From the NCBI RefSeq assembly GCF_000337575.1, contig NZ_AOIM01000026.1, positions 105,651 through 153,748 on the forward strand: a stretch of DNA of 48,098 nucleotides, written 5' to 3'. Below, piece by piece: positions 19,177-28,046 of this stretch. Both the position numbers and the translations under genes were made by a program. Each line of letters opens with the position of its first letter. Position 1 is the stretch's first letter. The notes beneath the pieces were generated by a model. The model saw nothing but the letters and a program-made list of their open reading frames with translations. It was not told the DNA's origin and ran no database searches. This DNA is from Natrialba hulunbeirensis JCM 10989. Its GTDB lineage: Archaea; Halobacteriota; Halobacteria; Halobacteriales; Natrialbaceae.

Positions 19177-20355
19177 TTATGCGGTGAACAGTTTCCGCGG
19201 GAAGTCCGCAAGTGTTTCGACTCCGTTGTTCGTCACCCGGAACGTCTCGCTTGTCTCCATCCCCATGTCTTCCGTCCAGATCCCGGGGATCATGTGGAAC
19301 GTCATGTTCTCCTCGAGTGCCGTCTCGTCGCCGGGGCGGATACTCGCGGTGTGTTCGCCCCAGTCCGGCGGGTAGCCAAGCCCCACCGAGTAACCGATGC
19401 GATCCTCCTTCTCGATGTCGTACTTCGCAATCGTCTCCCGCCAGGCTTTCTCGACTTCCTCGCAGGTGACGCCCGGTTCAGCGACATCGAGAGCGGCCTG
19501 AATGCCTTCGTTGACGATCGTCGCAGTGCGCTCGAGTTCGGCCGGTGGATCCCCGACGAACGTCGTCCGTGCGAGCGGCGAGTGATAGCGGTGCCGACAG
19601 CCCGAGAGTTCGATGATGACCGGATCACCCTCTTCGAACGGCCGATCGGTCCAGGTCAGATGTGGCGTTCCCGTATGATCACCAGACGGCATCAGCGGGA
19701 CGATAGATGGGTAGTCGCCGCCAAATTCGTCAGTTCCCGAAATTAGCGCGTCGTAAATCGCCGCTGCAGCCTCGTACTCGGGCACACCCGCCTCGATTGC
19801 ATCGAGGCCGGCCTGCATCGCGGTTTCAGAAATTTCGGCTGCTTCACGCATGTACTCGAGTTCCTGGTCGGATTTCTTGACCCGGACCCAGCCGACGAGG
19901 AGGGTCGTGTCCTCGAAGGTAGCGTCGGGGAGGTTCTGCTGGAGGCGCGTGTAGGATTTCGCGGTGAAGTAGGCGGCGTCCATCTCGAGGCCGATGCGGC
20001 CCTCGGAAACGTCGAGTTCCTCGAGAACGCCTGCGACGTAGTCCATCGGATGGAGGTCGTACGGCGAGTGGACGTGGTCGTCGCTGTAGGCGCGGATGCT
20101 CTCTTCGGAGAGAGCGGTCGTTGCTCGGGCACCGTCGGCGTCCATCTGACGGCCGACCCAGACGGGTTCGTCGCGGTCGGTCGTGACGACGACGGCCTGG
20201 TGGACGTAGAACGACCAGCCGTCGTAGCCGGTGAGATAGTTCATGTTGGCCGGATCAGTGACGACGATGGCGTCGAGGTTTTCCTCGCGCAATCGCGTTT
20301 TCGTCCGGTCGAGCCGGCGGTCGTATTCGGCGTCGTCGAAGATATCTCGGGACAT
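19177..20355 (-). CDS. doeA: M24-family hydrolase, probable ectoine hydrolase (DoeA/EutD-like)
   Basis: This 392-aa protein has the creatinase/prolidase fold: an N-terminal domain to about residue 155 and a pita-bread catalytic domain after it. Signatures I associate with bacterial ectoine hydrolase DoeA/EutD are NMNYLTGYDGWSFYVHQ, the following VWVGRQMDADGAR and HPMDYVAG, then GGDYPSIVPLMPSG, PHLTWTDRPF, GYPPDWGEHTASIRP, MTFHMIPGIW, and the ending LADFPRKLF. The usual M24 metal-ligand Asp pair is not canonical (IELSGCRHRYHSPLARTT), as in the DoeA/creatinase branch rather than true prolidases. DoeA opens the ectoine ring to N-acetyl-2,4-diaminobutyrate. It is upstream of gdh by 6 bp. Identification comes from remembered motifs, not a search. 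A generic Xaa-Pro-peptidase-like function is the alternative. Confidence 0.75.
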   Translation of the reverse strand: MSRDIFDDAEYDRRLDRTKTRLREENLDAIVVTDPANMNYLTGYDGWSFYVHQAVVVTTDRDEPVWVGRQMDADGARATTALSEESIRAYSDDHVHSPYDLHPMDYVAGVLEELDVSEGRIGLEMDAAYFTAKSYTRLQQNLPDATFEDTTLLVGWVRVKKSDQELEYMREAAEISETAMQAGLDAIEAGVPEYEAAAAIYDALISGTDEFGGDYPSIVPLMPSGDHTGTPHLTWTDRPFEEGDPVIIELSGCRHRYHSPLARTTFVGDPPAELERTATIVNEGIQAALDVAEPGVTCEEVEKAWRETIAKYDIEKEDRIGYSVGLGYPPDWGEHTASIRPGDETALEENMTFHMIPGIWTEDMGMETSETFRVTNNGVETLADFPRKLFTA

Positions 20356-20483
20356 GGTACCAAACCCTACGAGGAGTGACGACCGCCCGGACGTAAAAAC
20401 TTTCGTGTATGGTGGATACGGATACTGTTTATAGTATGGCGCTCAGGGCTGTCCTGATGTGTTCACTCTGAGAAGAAGAGCGT

Positions 20484-23054
20484 TCAGAGCGAGCGCGCCG
20501 AGTTGATCACGACGAGCGCGCTACTGGCAGCCATCGCCAGCGCAGCAAAGAGTGGGTTCAACAGCCCCGTCACAGCGAGTGGAATAGCAATCGCGTTGTA
20601 GACGAACGCCCAGCCGAGGTTCTGTCGGATCCGGCTGTGTGTCCCCGCAGCCAGATCGAACGTTTCGGGAACGGCGGAGAGGTCGTTGCTGACGATCACC
20701 GCATCCGCCGCGTCAGTCGCAATCTTCGTCGCACTCCCCATCGCAATGCCGATGTCTGCAGCCGCGAGCGCCGGTGCGTCGTTGCTCCCGTCGCCGACCA
20801 TCGCAACCGTTCCTCGCGATTGGAGGCGGCGAATCGTCTCGGCCTTGGCCGCCGGCGGCACGCCGGCGAACACCTCGTCGACGCCGGCGACCTCGCGGAA
20901 CCGATCAGCCGCACCGCCGTCGTCCCCGGTCAGAACGATGACCTCACGACCGTCGGCCAGCGAGTTGACTGCCGCTCGCCACTCCTCACGCGGCGCGTCG
21001 CCGACGACGAGCACCCCCTGGACGCGACCGTCCCAGCCGACTGCGACCGGAACGTCACCGGCTGTCCGGGCCTCCTCGGCACTCTCCTCGAGACGCGAGG
21101 AAAGTTCGTGGCCGCGATCGCGAAGGTAGTCGGGGTGGCCAACAGTAACGCGCTCACCGTCGACAAGCCCGCTCACACCCCGTTGGTCGCGCTCGAACTC
21201 CGCAACCGTCGCTCTCGCGTGGTCGGCCGAGTCCGCCCCTGGCGCGTCCGAGACGATGGCTTCCGCGATGGGATGTTCGGAGAGTGCTTCGACCGCAGCC
21301 GCCCGACGGTGGAGTGTACTCGAGTCCACCTCGGCTGTCGTGTGCACCGACGCGACCGTCATCGAACCGGTGGTGAGCGTGCCGGTCTTGTCGAGGACGA
21401 CGATGTCAACGTCCGGTGCGTCCTCGAAGATTGTCTCGGCAGCGACGACGATGCCGCGTTTTGCGGCGGATTGAACGCCCGATGCGATTGCGAGCGGGGT
21501 CGCAAGCCCCAGCGCACAGGGACAGGAGACGATGACGACAGTCAGGCCGACGAGCAGCGCCGACGAGAGCGACGACCCAGTGGCGAGCAATACGCCAGTC
21601 GCACCGGCCGCCAGAACGAGTACGAGCGGGACGAAAATCGTCGCTAACTTGTCGGCGAGGCGCTGCACGCCGGGCCGGGCGCTCTGGATCGACCACAGCA
21701 GCGAGACGAGTCGATCGAGTGTACTCGTCGCGTCGGCACCGACCTCGAGGACGACCGGCGCGTCGGTAACGACTGTTCCGCCCTGTAACTCGTCGCCCGG
21801 CTCCTTCTGAACGGGAAGCGACTCACCCGTGACCAGCGACTCGTCGACGGCGGCCGTGCCCTCGTGCAACTGGCCGTCGAGCGGGACACGTTCTCCAGGA
21901 CGGACCAGGAGGTGGTCACCAGGCTCGACGGACTCGAGTGGGACCGTCTCGCCGTCGACCCGACGAGCCTCGTCGACCTGCTGTTCGGTGAGATCGGAGA
22001 GCAGGCCCGCGGCGCGGCGTTTGATCCGCTCCTCGTAGTACGTGCCGGCGGTGACGGCGAGGATGACGGCGACGGTAACGTCGAAGTAGAGGTCCGTTCG
22101 ACCGAGTGTCATGGCGAGGGTGCTGTAGCCGTAAGAGCCGACCGCAGCGGTCGTGACGAGCAGGTCCATGTTCGGATGGCCTGCTCTCAGACTCACGAAC
22201 GCCCCTCGAAGGATCGGATAGCCAGTATAGAAGAGGACGAACGTGGTCAGTAGCCAGATGTTGACCGCGAGGTAGTAGCCGTCATAGCTGCCGAAGTCGA
22301 CGACCGGGTCGTAGCCAAAGTAGGTGGGATAGAGGAAGACGGCGTACCACACCATCACCATCATCCCGAAGAGCCCGCCGCCGATGAGAAACTTCACGAG
22401 CGCCTGGTCGGCTCCGTCCTGCTCGTCGTCGGCCGTGCCGCGTTCGCGTGCGGCGTAGCCGTACCCCGAAATCAGCTCGGGGAGCTCGCTCGTCTCGACC
22501 GTCGTCGGGTCGTACGCTAGCCGGACTGTCTCGGTTGCGTAGCTGGCTTCAGCCGCGAGAATGCCGTCGTTCGATTCGGCAACCGACTCGAGGAACACCT
22601 CACACGTCGAGCAGTGCATCCCTTCAACGGCCAGGAAGGCATCGTCGGCCTCGGCCGCTGACGATGGCGATGGCGATGATGGTGACGAAGACTCCGCATC
22701 GGTCTTCTGAGCGTCACCCTGTTCGGTAGATAACCCGCCAGCGTCGGCACTGTCAGCAATCCGCTCCCGAATGGCTGCCGGGTCGATCTGTGACCCGTGT
22801 TCGTCGGTTTCGACCGCCGAGAGCGTCCGCGAAACCTCGAGACAGCCCTGACAGCAGAACCGTCCCGCGACATCGGCCGCAGTGATCGGGCTGGACGGAA
22901 GCGCCAGCGAGCAGAGCGTACAGCCGTCCGACTGCTCGTCGCCAGAAGAGTTGTCAGCGTCGGGTGGTACTCGAGTAGACGAGGGCTGAAAATCACTGTC
23001 AGCCCGCGTCGAATCCGAAATTGACGAATTGGAGTCGGTAAGTTGGTCGGTCAT
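20484..23054 (-). CDS. Copper-type P1B ATPase with an extra Cys-rich N-terminal domain
   Basis: This 856-aa heavy-metal P-type ATPase has, in order: a disordered acidic N-terminus; a Cys motif region C45-x2-C48 and FCCQGC (C67, C68, C71), as in FixI/CcoI-like ATPases; a Ser-rich linker; an HMA domain with GMHCSTC (C148, C151); about eight membrane helices; the phosphatase TGES loop (LVTGESLPVQ); the ion-path motif SCPCALG; the phosphorylation site DKTGTLTTG; HP (EALSEHPIAEA); and the hinge GDGSNDAPALAAADIG. The CPC motif with two N-terminal metal domains points to Cu(I). The FixI/CcoI subgroup loads copper into terminal oxidases, and a ba3-type oxidase operon starts 0.56 kb away. A role in oxidase assembly is therefore more likely than simple detoxification. 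Confidence 0.9.
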   Translation of the reverse strand: MTDQLTDSNSSISDSTRADSDFQPSSTRVPPDADNSSGDEQSDGCTLCSLALPSSPITAADVAGRFCCQGCLEVSRTLSAVETDEHGSQIDPAAIRERIADSADAGGLSTEQGDAQKTDAESSSPSSPSPSSAAEADDAFLAVEGMHCSTCEVFLESVAESNDGILAAEASYATETVRLAYDPTTVETSELPELISGYGYAARERGTADDEQDGADQALVKFLIGGGLFGMMVMVWYAVFLYPTYFGYDPVVDFGSYDGYYLAVNIWLLTTFVLFYTGYPILRGAFVSLRAGHPNMDLLVTTAAVGSYGYSTLAMTLGRTDLYFDVTVAVILAVTAGTYYEERIKRRAAGLLSDLTEQQVDEARRVDGETVPLESVEPGDHLLVRPGERVPLDGQLHEGTAAVDESLVTGESLPVQKEPGDELQGGTVVTDAPVVLEVGADATSTLDRLVSLLWSIQSARPGVQRLADKLATIFVPLVLVLAAGATGVLLATGSSLSSALLVGLTVVIVSCPCALGLATPLAIASGVQSAAKRGIVVAAETIFEDAPDVDIVVLDKTGTLTTGSMTVASVHTTAEVDSSTLHRRAAAVEALSEHPIAEAIVSDAPGADSADHARATVAEFERDQRGVSGLVDGERVTVGHPDYLRDRGHELSSRLEESAEEARTAGDVPVAVGWDGRVQGVLVVGDAPREEWRAAVNSLADGREVIVLTGDDGGAADRFREVAGVDEVFAGVPPAAKAETIRRLQSRGTVAMVGDGSNDAPALAAADIGIAMGSATKIATDAADAVIVSNDLSAVPETFDLAAGTHSRIRQNLGWAFVYNAIAIPLAVTGLLNPLFAALAMAASSALVVINSARSL

Positions 23055-23288
23055 AGCGGCGGAGAGCGACTCATCGTTGTCTGGCTGTACTCAGGGTCCG
23101 AAGAGTGGCTGTGGATACTGCGAGTAACCGATCGAACAGTAACGACGGAGCCGGAGCGTGTAGCAGTCATCGGCAATGACAGAGCGGTTGTGTACCCGGA
23201 TGCAGCTGTGTGGCCGGGATGGCGATTGGCGATGGGGTCGTACTCGGAGCGCGTCGCCAACGTGTGTTCGTCCCGTGAGACGGTCCGA

Positions 23289-23513
23289 TTACGGTGCGGT
23301 GCCGCTCGAGTCGTGCTCATGGTCGTGATCGTGACCGTGACCGCCCTCAACGGGACTGAACGCGAGATAGAGGCACGCGAGGATGAGGACGACGTTCACG
23401 GTGGAGACGATGCCTGCCATGATGGAGCCACTGACACCGTACCACGCCAACGGGAGGAGAGCCAGCAATCCAACCGGTAACGCGACCCGCGGAGACACGT
23501 CCTCGAATTCCAT
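23289..23513 (-). CDS. Small two-helix membrane protein with a His-rich C-terminus, oxidase-associated
   Basis: Starting at the ATG at 23513 the product is 74 aa (MEFEDVSPRVAL...). Two hydrophobic segments follow, PVGLLALLPLAWYGVSG and IVSTVNVVLILACLYLAF. The tail GGHGHDHDHEHDSSG is packed with His and Asp and could bind copper or another metal. A TATA-like element on the minus strand (GTTATTAAG, near 23540) lies about 27 bp from this ATG, which favours it over the longer frame beginning at 23561. It lies between the copper ATPase and the oxidase operon. Similar small proteins are found beside haloarchaeal ba3 oxidases. Its role as a subunit or metal handler is inferred. Confidence 0.65.
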   Translation of the reverse strand: MEFEDVSPRVALPVGLLALLPLAWYGVSGSIMAGIVSTVNVVLILACLYLAFSPVEGGHGHDHDHEHDSSGTAP

Positions 23514-23614
23514 GTAGTGAACTGAACAGTAGAGATACTTAATAACTACACCCCATTCCAACGAAGCGGCAAACCCCGTCTACCGCTAAGTAACACCTGT
23601 CCTAACCCGGCCGT

Positions 23615-23842
23615 ATGAGTCAGACGGCCGAACACGAAGCGAGCAACGAAACATCGGAGCACGTCCGGGAGATCGGACACGACGAGTTCGATCCCATCGG
23701 GACGCTCACGCTGATCGGGATCTACTTCCTGATCCTGGTGTTCCTGTGGTTCTTCATGTACTTCGTCGAGTTTCTCGGGAACGATCCCACGGTCGTCAGT
23801 GGGACCCTGGTATTCCTGGCGACTGGAGAGCGATTGGCATGA
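23615..23842 (+). CDS. cbaD: ba3-type cytochrome oxidase small subunit (IIa-like)
   Basis: This 75-aa protein has an acidic N-terminus and one membrane helix (LIGIYFLILVFLWFFMYF). It is the single-helix subunit that precedes subunit II in ba3-type oxidase operons and replaces the missing first helix of subunit II in the complex. The order here, small subunit then II then I then another small subunit, matches the haloarchaeal cba arrangement. Its TGA overlaps the ATG of subunit II (23839-23842). The symbol rests on gene order and resemblance, with moderate certainty. Confidence 0.75.
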   Translation: MSQTAEHEASNETSEHVREIGHDEFDPIGTLTLIGIYFLILVFLWFFMYFVEFLGNDPTVVSGTLVFLATGERLA

Positions 23843-24753
23843 ACATACACACCTACGAAAAACTGTGGCTGATCGCAGCGATGGTGTTGATCGTCGGGTT
23901 CATCGCAACGATCACGTACGGCTCGGTTGGGCTGGGGATCACGATGGTCGGCGACCAGCAGGACACGGTCGAGCCGACCGAACTGGACGACGAGCGATTC
24001 AGTGACCCTCGTGTCGCACAGGTCGGCGAGAACGAGTACGAAGCCTACGTTACAGCGCAGATGTTTAGTTTCCAGCCAGATCCGATTGAGGTCCCCGAAG
24101 ACAGTGAGGTGACGTTCTACGTCACGAGCCGGGACGTCATTCACAGCTTCAGTCTCGTCGGAACCAACGTCAACACGATGGTTATTCCCGGCGAGGTAGC
24201 CGAAATGACCGTCGAGTTCGACGAACCCCAGGACTACGGCGTCGTCTGTAACGAGTACTGCGGCCCCAATCACCACAATATGGAGGGGATGGTCCACGTC
24301 GTTCCTGAAGACGAGTTCGATCTAACGGAACTCGACGCTGAGGCACCCGACGAAGTCGAAACCGGTGACGATATCGACGTCACCGCAACGGTCGAGAACC
24401 GCCTCCTCGATCCGATCGAAACGACAGTCACGCTCGAGATCGGGAACGAAACGGTCAGCGAAGACGTGACGATCGACGGTGGAGAGACGGACGAGACGAC
24501 GTTCACCGTCGACTCGGCGCAGTTAGGCGAGGGCGACCACGAGTGGACGGTGACGGTCGACGAGCACACTGACAGCTGGACCGTGACCGTGGTCGACGAA
24601 CTCGAGGACGGCGATGCAGATGACGATGCAGACGACGAATCCAACGAGAACACAGATGCGGGCGATGACACCGACGGTGGCGAGAACGGCACCGAAGACG
24701 AAACCGACACAGACGAGACCGAAAGCGATGCCAGCGGAGGTGACGACGAATGA
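23839..24753 (+). CDS. cbaB: ba3-type cytochrome c oxidase subunit II with long acidic C-terminal extension
   Basis: Starting at the ATG at 23839 the protein has 304 aa. One membrane helix (LIAAMVLIVGFIATITYG) anchors an external cupredoxin domain with the dinuclear CuA site: the His in DVIHSFSL, then C-x3-C-x3-H and Met in CNEYCGPNHHNM. This domain accepts electrons from a soluble donor such as halocyanin. Unusually, about 140 further residues follow. First comes a CARDB-like beta domain (DIDVTATVENRLLD to EWTVTVDEH), then a nearly pure Asp/Glu/Thr/Gly tail of about 50 residues. The start overlaps the small subunit and the end overlaps subunit I by 4 bp, so translation is coupled. The tail might bind cations or a donor protein; that is speculation. 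Confidence 0.9.
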   Translation: MNIHTYEKLWLIAAMVLIVGFIATITYGSVGLGITMVGDQQDTVEPTELDDERFSDPRVAQVGENEYEAYVTAQMFSFQPDPIEVPEDSEVTFYVTSRDVIHSFSLVGTNVNTMVIPGEVAEMTVEFDEPQDYGVVCNEYCGPNHHNMEGMVHVVPEDEFDLTELDAEAPDEVETGDDIDVTATVENRLLDPIETTVTLEIGNETVSEDVTIDGGETDETTFTVDSAQLGEGDHEWTVTVDEHTDSWTVTVVDELEDGDADDDADDESNENTDAGDDTDGGENGTEDETDTDETESDASGGDDE

Positions 24754-26525
24754 CGAACACCTACATTGAGTCGTTCCCGGCGGAGGCAAAGGTCGTTCGC
24801 GCAGCGTTCTACAGTTCCTTCCTCGCGCTCGCAATCGGCGGGCTGTTCGGGATCATCCAGACGCTGCACCGAACCGGCTACTACCGGTTTATGGACTCTG
24901 CGGACTACTACACGGTCCTCACCGCACACGGTGTCCTTCTGGCGATCACGTTCACGATTTTCTTCCTCGTGGGGGTGTTCACCTGGGCGACAACGACGAG
25001 TCTGGATCGACCCGTCGAGGACATCCGTTTTACCTGGGCCTGGTACGGACTCATGGTACTCGGAACGGTCCTCACCGCGATTCCGATCTTCGCCGGCTTC
25101 ACGGACTCGGAGATGAGTGCGTCGGTGCTCTTTACGTTCTACGCACCACTGCAGGGCCACCCGCTGTTTTACTTCGGGCTGGTGTTGTTCGTCGTCGGAA
25201 CCTGGCTCGCCGGCGTCGACTGGTTCCGTTCGTGGTGGGCCTGGAAACAAGAGCACCCGGACGAGCGGATTCCGCTGCCGACGTTTATGGTGCTGACGAC
25301 GACGCTGATGTGGTACATCGCGACGCTCGGCGTCGCCGCGGCAATCTTGCTCTTCCTGTTGCCGTGGTCGCTCGGCCTCGTCGAGTCGGTAAACCCACTG
25401 CTCACCAGAACCCTGTTCTGGTTCTTCGGCCACCCGGTCGTCTACTTCTGGCTCATGCCGGCGTACATGATGTGGTACGTCCTGTTGCCGAAGATTTCGG
25501 GTGGGAAGTTGTTCAGCGACCCGCTCGCACGCGTCGTGTTCGTCCTGTTCCTGATCCTCTCGGTGCCGACCGGAATCCACCACCAGTATCTCGACCCCGG
25601 CATCGCCGAAGGCTTCAAATTCATCGCGATGACGAACACGATGTTCTTACTGCTGCCCAGTTTACTCACGGCATTTACAGTCGTCGCCAGTATGGAACAC
25701 GGCGCACGCCAGCGCGGCGGCACCGGCTATCTCGGCTGGCTGAAGGCTCTTCCATGGCGTGACCCAGTCTTCGCCGGTATGGCACTTGCCGGACTGATGT
25801 TCGCCGCCGCCGGCTTCTCAGGGATGATCAACGCCGGAATGAACATCAACTACCTCGTGCACAATACCTTCTGGGTCGTCGGCCACTTCCATCTCACCGT
25901 CGGCACCGCGGTCGCGCTGACGTTTATGGCAGTCACCTACTGGTTCCTCCCGCAGGTAACCGGCAAGGCGCTGTGGAGCCGATCCGTTGCACTCGGGCAG
26001 GTCGTCCTCTGGTTCGTCGGCATGACATTCATGTCGAACGCCATGCACCGCGGCGGCCTGCTCGGCATCCCACGCCGAACCGCCGAACCCCAGTACGAGG
26101 GATTCGAGTTCGAAGCCGCCGTCGGCAGCGTCGGCGAACTCGACGCCCAGATCGCACTCGGCGGTGCCCTCCTCACACTCTCGCTCGTGTTGTTCTTCGC
26201 CAACGTCGTCGGAACCGCCCTGAACAGCCGCAGCGATGATCTCCCCGCGAACGAGTACGCCGACACGCTCTCGGGACCATCGGATGCCCCACTGGTCCTC
26301 GACAACCTGAAACTCTGGACGGCGATCGCCATCGTTCTCGTGATCTTCGCCTACAGCTTCCCACTGCTGTCGATCATCGAACGCGGCGGCCTGTTCGGCC
26401 CCGAACTCACCGAACTCCCCGTGAGCATCGGACTCGGACTCGAGTACCTGTGGGTCACCACCGTCTCGACGGTGACGGCCGCTGGTGAGACTGCCATCAC
26501 GATCATTGCGGGGGTGAGTTCGTAG
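24750..26525 (+). CDS. cbaA: ba3-type cytochrome c oxidase subunit I
   Basis: This 591-aa catalytic subunit of a heme-copper oxidase reduces O2 and pumps protons. It has about 13 membrane helices. The low-spin heme ligand is H60 (LTAHGVLLAITF). The CuB site is the His-Tyr pair in FGHPVVYFWLMP plus IHHQYLDPG. The high-spin and second low-spin heme ligands are in HNTFWVVGHFHLTVG. The B-family (ba3) assignment follows from the operon order with a single-helix subunit and from the absence of the A-family K/D-channel signature around the HPVVYF helix. It is preceded by subunit II with an ATGA overlap. A terminal GTG of the next small gene shares its last base. Confidence 0.93.
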   Translation: MTNTYIESFPAEAKVVRAAFYSSFLALAIGGLFGIIQTLHRTGYYRFMDSADYYTVLTAHGVLLAITFTIFFLVGVFTWATTTSLDRPVEDIRFTWAWYGLMVLGTVLTAIPIFAGFTDSEMSASVLFTFYAPLQGHPLFYFGLVLFVVGTWLAGVDWFRSWWAWKQEHPDERIPLPTFMVLTTTLMWYIATLGVAAAILLFLLPWSLGLVESVNPLLTRTLFWFFGHPVVYFWLMPAYMMWYVLLPKISGGKLFSDPLARVVFVLFLILSVPTGIHHQYLDPGIAEGFKFIAMTNTMFLLLPSLLTAFTVVASMEHGARQRGGTGYLGWLKALPWRDPVFAGMALAGLMFAAAGFSGMINAGMNINYLVHNTFWVVGHFHLTVGTAVALTFMAVTYWFLPQVTGKALWSRSVALGQVVLWFVGMTFMSNAMHRGGLLGIPRRTAEPQYEGFEFEAAVGSVGELDAQIALGGALLTLSLVLFFANVVGTALNSRSDDLPANEYADTLSGPSDAPLVLDNLKLWTAIAIVLVIFAYSFPLLSIIERGGLFGPELTELPVSIGLGLEYLWVTTVSTVTAAGETAITIIAGVSS

Positions 26526-26722
26526 TGCGGATCTCGAAGGGCGCGTTGCTCATCGTCATCGCGTTCATCGCGCCACTCATCGTCGAACTTCGGACAGTGC
26601 TGGCGTGGGTCAACGTCGAGCTCACCCTACTCGAGTCCGCCGTCCTCGGCATCGGACTGATTGGGGTGATTCTCGTCTGGGCACTGTGGCCCCAAGAGGG
26701 GACGTCCGAATCGGCGGGGTAG
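26525..26722 (+). CDS. Small two-helix membrane protein ending the oxidase operon
   Basis: This 65-aa protein starts with GTG sharing one base with the subunit I stop (TAGTG). Two hydrophobic helices, ALLIVIAFIAPLIVELR and AVLGIGLIGVILVWALW, leave a short polar tail. Small CbaC-type membrane proteins occupy this place in haloarchaeal ba3 operons and probably act as an accessory subunit. The sequence alone gives no mechanism. The tight coupling to subunit I supports co-expression. Confidence 0.7.
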   Translation: MRISKGALLIVIAFIAPLIVELRTVLAWVNVELTLLESAVLGIGLIGVILVWALWPQEGTSESAG

Positions 26723-26850
26723 CAGATCAGCTGAAGCGGTAATGCACAGAAACCACCACTATTCCGGATAGAATCCTCGAGTAGAACGGAGGAGGAACCA
26801 CAATCCGATATTTCGAGATGATTGTCGGAGTGTGTTCACCAGTACCAAAA

Positions 26851-26882
26851 ACATTTTATTTGTTAATGGTATTTGGCAACTC
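26851..26882 (+). promoter_or_regulatory. Promoter for a leaderless M20 transcript
   Basis: ACATTTTATTTG (26851-26862) is a haloarchaeal TATA element whose centre is about 26 bp before the ATG at 26883. That is the spacing expected if transcription starts at or next to the start codon. This supports 26883 over an upstream in-frame ATG at 26832. Confidence 0.6.
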
Positions 26883-28046
26883 ATGTCACAACCACAGCGC
26901 GAGGCCGTCGAGTCGCTCGTCGAAGACCTCGTTGCAATTGAAACGGAGAATCCGCCGGGGAACGAGCGCGTGTGTGCAGAGTATATCGCGGACTGGTTCG
27001 CTAATCGGGAGATCGAAGCTGAACTCGTCGAAGAGCCGTATGCAGATCGGCCACAGGTCGGCGTAAAAGTCGGTGGCGGTGATCCAACACTCGTTCTCAA
27101 CGGGCATATCGACGTCGTTCCAGCAGGTGACAGAAGCCAGTGGGCGACAGACCCCTACGAGCCGACCGTCGTCGACGACTCACTGTATGGTCGGGGAAGC
27201 GTCGACATGAAGACCGGCGTCGCGATCGGGATGCTCGCGACGGCACAGCTAGCAGACGAAATCGAGGCCGGTGAGCGCGACGGCTCCGTCGTGTTCCACG
27301 CAGCGATCGGTGAGGAAACCGCCGAGCCAGGAACGAAAACACTGCTCGACCGGGGTTACGCCGGGGACTACGGCGTTGTCCTCGAGCCTACATCGATGCG
27401 AACGGGAACGAGCGAGAAGGGACTCGCCTGGTACAAAGTCCGCGTAAACGGTGACCCCTCACACGCGAGTCGTCCTGATCAGGGCACGAACGCGATCCGC
27501 AACGCTCAGCCAGTACTCGAGGCCCTCGACGAATACGATGCAACCGTTCGTGAACGGGAAGACGACCTCGTCGGGCAGGCATACTCGACGGTGACGATGA
27601 TCGAGGCAGGGACGAAAGAGAACGTCGTGCCCGAAGAGGCGGTGATCACGATCGATCGACGCTTCCTGCCGGCCGAGAGCATCGAAGAAATCGACGCCGA
27701 AATCGAGGACGTACTCGAGACGGTATCGGCAGCGCACGACATCGAGACGACGTGGGAACGGACGCGGACGTACGAATCGGCGTCGATCGAGACTGAGAGT
27801 CACCTCGCGGCGGTGTTTAGGAAGCACTCGAAGAAGGTCGCCGGTACGTCGACGAGCGACTGGGGAATTAGTGCCTCGACCGACGTTCGGAACTTCGTCA
27901 ACGATCACGGAATAGAGGCAATCACCTGGGGACCAGGTGATCTCACACAGGCGCACACATACGACGAGCACGTGTCGCTCCCGGCTGCCGTCGATGGGTT
28001 GGAGGCGCTGCTCGGTGCTGCTCGTGAACTCCTTGAAGAGACATAG
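26883..28046 (+). CDS. M20 family deacylase, ArgE/DapE-like
   Basis: This 387-aa zinc hydrolase of the acetylornithine/succinyl-diaminopimelate deacetylase group has the first metal His in LVLNGHIDVVP, the bridging Asp in GRGSVDMKTG, the catalytic Glu pair in AAIGEETAEPGT, the ligand acid in VVLEPTSM, dimerisation-domain residues in GDPSHASRPDQGTNAI, and the last His in TQAHTYDEHV. The start at 26883 is set by the promoter. A symporter operon follows. In bacterial ectoine breakdown, N-acetyl-2,4-diaminobutyrate must be deacetylated. DoeB is a different family, but acetyl-diaminobutyrate is close to acetylornithine, so this enzyme could do that job. Arginine or lysine biosynthesis seems less likely, because no such genes are near. 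Confidence 0.85.
   Translation: MSQPQREAVESLVEDLVAIETENPPGNERVCAEYIADWFANREIEAELVEEPYADRPQVGVKVGGGDPTLVLNGHIDVVPAGDRSQWATDPYEPTVVDDSLYGRGSVDMKTGVAIGMLATAQLADEIEAGERDGSVVFHAAIGEETAEPGTKTLLDRGYAGDYGVVLEPTSMRTGTSEKGLAWYKVRVNGDPSHASRPDQGTNAIRNAQPVLEALDEYDATVREREDDLVGQAYSTVTMIEAGTKENVVPEEAVITIDRRFLPAESIEEIDAEIEDVLETVSAAHDIETTWERTRTYESASIETESHLAAVFRKHSKKVAGTSTSDWGISASTDVRNFVNDHGIEAITWGPGDLTQAHTYDEHVSLPAAVDGLEALLGAARELLEET

Noticed and set aside
18340-19746. 468-aa plus-strand frame over glutamate dehydrogenase and the M24 hydrolase
   Set aside because: It spans two real genes on the opposite strand and their junction, with no domain of its own.
23055-23288. Possible small gene on either strand between the copper ATPase and the His-rich membrane protein
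   Set aside because: Both strands are open, but neither frame has a promoter, start context or natural composition. Treated as a spacer.
24270-25583. 437-aa minus-strand frame over oxidase subunits II and I
   Set aside because: It opposes two overlapping, coupled respiratory genes. Its Ser/Val-rich end is just the complement of the acidic tail.
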